Source of the DNA: Paraburkholderia kirstenboschensis
GTDB lineage: Bacteria > Pseudomonadota > Gammaproteobacteria > Burkholderiales > Burkholderiaceae
Reading direction: 5' to 3'
DNA: 64,000 nucleotides
Assembly: GCF_904848585.1 (NCBI RefSeq)
Contig: NZ_CAJHCR010000007.1
Span: 62,001-126,000, forward strand
Part shown: one piece after another, positions 62,180 to 64,000 of the stretch
Position numbering within the stretch: the stretch's first letter is position 1
Layout: each line of letters starts with the position of its first letter
Notes under the pieces: model-generated
What the model was told of the DNA's origin: nothing
What the model saw: the letters and a program-made list of their open reading frames with translations, nothing else
Database searches by the model: none
Made by a program: the position numbers and the translations under genes

Positions 62180-62193
62180 GGCATAACACTTGC
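62180..62193 (+). promoter_or_regulatory. Sigma-54 (-24/-12) promoter
   Basis: GGCATAACACTTGC has the invariant GG and GC exactly 10 bp apart and closely matches TGGCAC-N5-TTGCA. It lies about 64 bp upstream of the small peptide gene (62257). A sigma-54 activator gene is encoded at 63355-64000. The rest of the 464-bp gap 61793-62256 has no clear gene. Confidence 0.75.
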
Positions 62194-62256
62194 ATACTCC
62201 CTGTCCAGGTCCATTGAAACCGCGCGCGTTGCGCACGCGGTCAACCGGAGAACGAC

Positions 62257-62544
62257 ATGGCTTCTATTTCTGTGAACGATCTCTCACTCAACCTCGCACT
62301 CGACCGTAAAGCAATGGCGGCGATTCGCGGCGGCGGCGGAGCGCCCTGGGTGTATGGCTGGATTCAACCTTATGTGCGGGAAACGCCCAGCATTGGACCG
62401 GTCGTGAACCTGTACGAGGTTTCCAACAACTTCTATGCTAACCAGATGATCAACCAGTTCCAGTCGGTCGACGTGCGCAATACTGGCGCGAACTCGAACA
62501 TCAATGTCTCTCCCGACGCACGCAGCAGAAACGATATGGTGTAG
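62257..62544 (+). CDS. Small peptide with double-glycine leader-like N-terminus, 95 aa
   Basis: Starts after GGAGAACGAC. The first 26 residues (MASISVNDLSLNLALDRKAM then AAIRGG) fit the double-glycine leader pattern L-D-x3-M-x2-I-x-GG used by peptides exported by peptidase-containing ABC transporters. Cleavage would release a ~69-residue Gly/Asn/Tyr-rich mature peptide (GGAPWVYGWIQPYVRETP...). No cysteines are present. No peptidase-ABC gene is visible in the window. It is transcribed from a sigma-54 promoter and followed 5 bp later by a PP2C phosphatase gene. No known family recognised. Confidence 0.75.
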   Translation: MASISVNDLSLNLALDRKAMAAIRGGGGAPWVYGWIQPYVRETPSIGPVVNLYEVSNNFYANQMINQFQSVDVRNTGANSNINVSPDARSRNDMV

Positions 62545-62549
62545 CCGTT

Positions 62550-63320
62550 GTGACCTGTGCGAGCCTATTCCGATGGACGTCGTCCGCGCGCTCCGACGCG
62601 GGGCGCGTGCGTGAAATCAACGAAGACGCCTGCCTTGACCAGTCGGAACTCGGACGCTGGGCAGTCGCCGACGGCATGGGCGGACATGCGGTCGGCGATC
62701 TCGCGAGCCGCATCGTCATCGACGAATTGAAGCGGCTCGCCTCGCCCGTCAGCATGAAGGCGTTCATGGCCGACGCGCGCGCACATTTGCAGGTCGCTAA
62801 TCGTCAGTTGAGAGACGAGGCCGCGCGCCGCCAGGTGCAACGCATCGGCAGCACGGTCGTCGCGCTTCTCGCCTGCGATCGCTTTTGCGGTTATGTGTGG
62901 GCCGGCGACAGCCGCCTTTACCTCCTTCGCGACGGACAGTTACGCCAACTCACGCGCGACCACAGTCAGGTGGAAGCGCTCAAGTCGCTTGGCGTGATTA
63001 CCGACGAAGAAGCGCGGCATCATCCCGCGCAGCATATGATCACGCGCGCCGTGGGCGCGACGGACCTGCTCGAACTCGACGACGATGCGATCGAAGTCGC
63101 GGACGGCGACATCTTCCTGCTTTGCAGCGATGGCCTGAGCAACGAGATCGGCGAAGAGGACATGCTATCCGTATTGTCCACGGCGGCACACGGCAACGCG
63201 CCCGATCAACTGGTGAGCCTCGCCTTGGAGCGCGGCGGCCGCGACAACATTACTGCGGTCGTGGTACGGGCCGAAGACCCTCACGCCGCGGACAAAACGC
63301 TCCTGAATCCGGCGCCGTGA
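62550..63320 (+). CDS. PP2C-family serine/threonine protein phosphatase
   Basis: A 256-residue Mn/Mg-dependent phosphatase of the Stp1/PppA type. A GTG start at 62550 begins MTCASLFRWTSSARSDAGRVREINEDACLDQ. Motifs in order: NEDACLD, VADGMGGHAVGDLAS (metal-binding Asp), GSTVVALLA, YVWAGDSRLYLLRDGQLRQLTRDHS, ITRAVGA, LLCSDGLSNEI and RGGRDNITAVVV. All metal-ligating Asp residues are present, so it should be active. Located 5 bp after the double-glycine peptide gene, under the same sigma-54 promoter. No Ser/Thr kinase is adjacent inside the window. Confidence 0.93.
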   Translation: MTCASLFRWTSSARSDAGRVREINEDACLDQSELGRWAVADGMGGHAVGDLASRIVIDELKRLASPVSMKAFMADARAHLQVANRQLRDEAARRQVQRIGSTVVALLACDRFCGYVWAGDSRLYLLRDGQLRQLTRDHSQVEALKSLGVITDEEARHHPAQHMITRAVGATDLLELDDDAIEVADGDIFLLCSDGLSNEIGEEDMLSVLSTAAHGNAPDQLVSLALERGGRDNITAVVVRAEDPHAADKTLLNPAP

Positions 63321-63354
63321 GCTGCACGCCGCTCGACATTGACGGCTGGCGGCG

Positions 63355-64000
63355 TTATGCGTCGCCTTCGCCGTCGTCCTCGGCGTGCTCGACGGCGCCA
63401 TTCCTGTTCGAGGACGGAGCGCTACGGTTGCGGAAGTCTTTCGAATGCAGGCCGTGCTTCTTCAGCAGCATTTGCAGATGCGACCGGTTCATGTCGATGC
63501 GCCGCGCCAATTCGGCAACCGTGCCGTTCACTTCGCGCAGTCCGCGCTCGAGAAAGGCTTTCTCCGCGTCGTCGCTCGCGGCGCGCTTCGCGTCGCTTAG
63601 CGACATCAGGTTAGCCACGCTGATCGGTTGTTGCCCTGTGCTGTTCGCGCCGCTTTGCAACGCCGCTGCTCCCGGCGCCGCGGGCCGCATATCGGTCGGC
63701 AAGTGATCCATGTCCGCCATATCCCCGGCAAGACACGAGATGCGATACATCACGTTGCGCAACTCGCGGATGTTGCCGGGATATGCGTAATTAAGCAGAA
63801 AGTCCCGCAAACGCGGCGTCAATCTGACGGGCCTGCGTTTGAGCGTGCCGGCCGCCTCGTCACCGAACCATGCGATCAGCAGCGGAATTTCGTCGCGGCG
63901 TTCGCGCAGCGGCGGCAGCGTCACGTGAATGACGCTAAGCCGATAGAACAGATCCTCGCGAAACCTGCCTTCTTCGCTGAGCTTGCGCAGATTGCGATTC
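63355..64000 (-). CDS. Sigma-54-dependent transcriptional activator (partial, N-terminus outside window)
   Basis: The C-terminal 214 residues of an NtrC-type enhancer-binding protein; the 5' part is beyond the window edge. Visible: the end of the AAA+ domain (FREDLFYRLSVIHVTLPPLRERRDEIPLLIAWF, and YPGNIRELRNVMYRI with the arginine region), then a linker and a C-terminal Fis-like helix-turn-helix (VNGTVAELARRIDMNRSHLQMLLKKHGL). It is convergent with the PP2C gene and is a natural candidate to activate the sigma-54 promoter at 62180. Confidence 0.92.
   Translation of the reverse strand, partial: NRNLRKLSEEGRFREDLFYRLSVIHVTLPPLRERRDEIPLLIAWFGDEAAGTLKRRPVRLTPRLRDFLLNYAYPGNIRELRNVMYRISCLAGDMADMDHLPTDMRPAAPGAAALQSGANSTGQQPISVANLMSLSDAKRAASDDAEKAFLERGLREVNGTVAELARRIDMNRSHLQMLLKKHGLHSKDFRNRSAPSSNRNGAVEHAEDDGEGDA

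Overview
The window is chromosomal DNA of a GC-rich betaproteobacterium, most probably Paraburkholderia or Burkholderia. This is judged from the gene families (PenA/PenR-type beta-lactamase locus, DUF4148 protein, ZntB-like CorA, monomeric NADP isocitrate dehydrogenase, many LysR/GntR/LacI regulators) and from codon bias; no database search was possible. It carries about 53 supportable protein genes, one tRNA-Lys, a guanidine-I riboswitch, several operators and promoters, two good hairpin structures and one candidate small RNA. No CRISPR array, insertion sequence, rRNA or integrase was seen.

Layout. 1-2727: ABC importer of the urea/guanidine-carboxylase type behind a guanidine-I (ykkC) riboswitch, then tRNA-Lys(UUU). 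2790-4025: Hsp20 chaperone with a sigma-32-like promoter, and a small unknown gene. 4032-9810: hexuronate locus made of a large lipoprotein, an ExuT-like transporter, a LacI regulator and uronate dehydrogenase, with four related AAACGTTT-type operator sites. 9871-14362: diguanylate cyclase, ZntB-like transporter, chemoreceptor. 14474-19433: orphan sugar-binding protein, LRR-kinase, O6-alkylguanine methyltransferase, secreted lipase. 19623-22856: polyamine operon of homospermidine synthase plus a YgiC-YgiB fusion. 23071-26643: second chemoreceptor and a DHA2 exporter. 26677-31593: glucarate operon (permease, glucarate dehydratase, KdgD) with a divergent GntR regulator. 31630-36626: CitMHS transporter, AtuA-family protein and its small partner, LysR, alpha/beta hydrolase. 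36982-42903: small unknown gene, isocitrate dehydrogenase, TauD-like dioxygenase near a Fur box, quinol monooxygenase-like protein and iron alcohol dehydrogenase. 42990-48068: two-component system divergent from an SsuA/NrtA-type ABC importer. 48409-52735: membrane TPR protein, GH108 endolysin, 3TM holin and a phosphoesterase without signal peptide. 52936-56783: DUF4148 protein, candidate sRNA, exported small protein, acyltransferase 3, squalene/phytoene synthase and a divergent MarR. 57203-59031: double-domain KaiC-like ATPase with a single-domain response regulator. 59056-60999: class A beta-lactamase and divergent PenR/AmpR regulator. 60996-64000: unknown protein, LRAT-like protein, then a sigma-54 promoter driving a double-glycine-leader peptide and a PP2C phosphatase, with a sigma-54 activator convergent to them and cut by the window end.

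How the genes work together. Uronate dehydrogenase (8959) should feed aldarate to the glucarate dehydratase/KdgD operon (26677-30470), so the two loci 17 kb apart plausibly form one oxidative uronate route to 2-oxoglutarate semialdehyde. The most unusual blocks are the homospermidine synthase/ATP-grasp-YgiB fusion operon, the holin-endolysin-phosphoesterase cassette (a possible type 10-like release system), and the sigma-54-controlled double-glycine peptide/PP2C unit. Functions are inferred from motifs by eye, and start sites were chosen from visible Shine-Dalgarno sequences.
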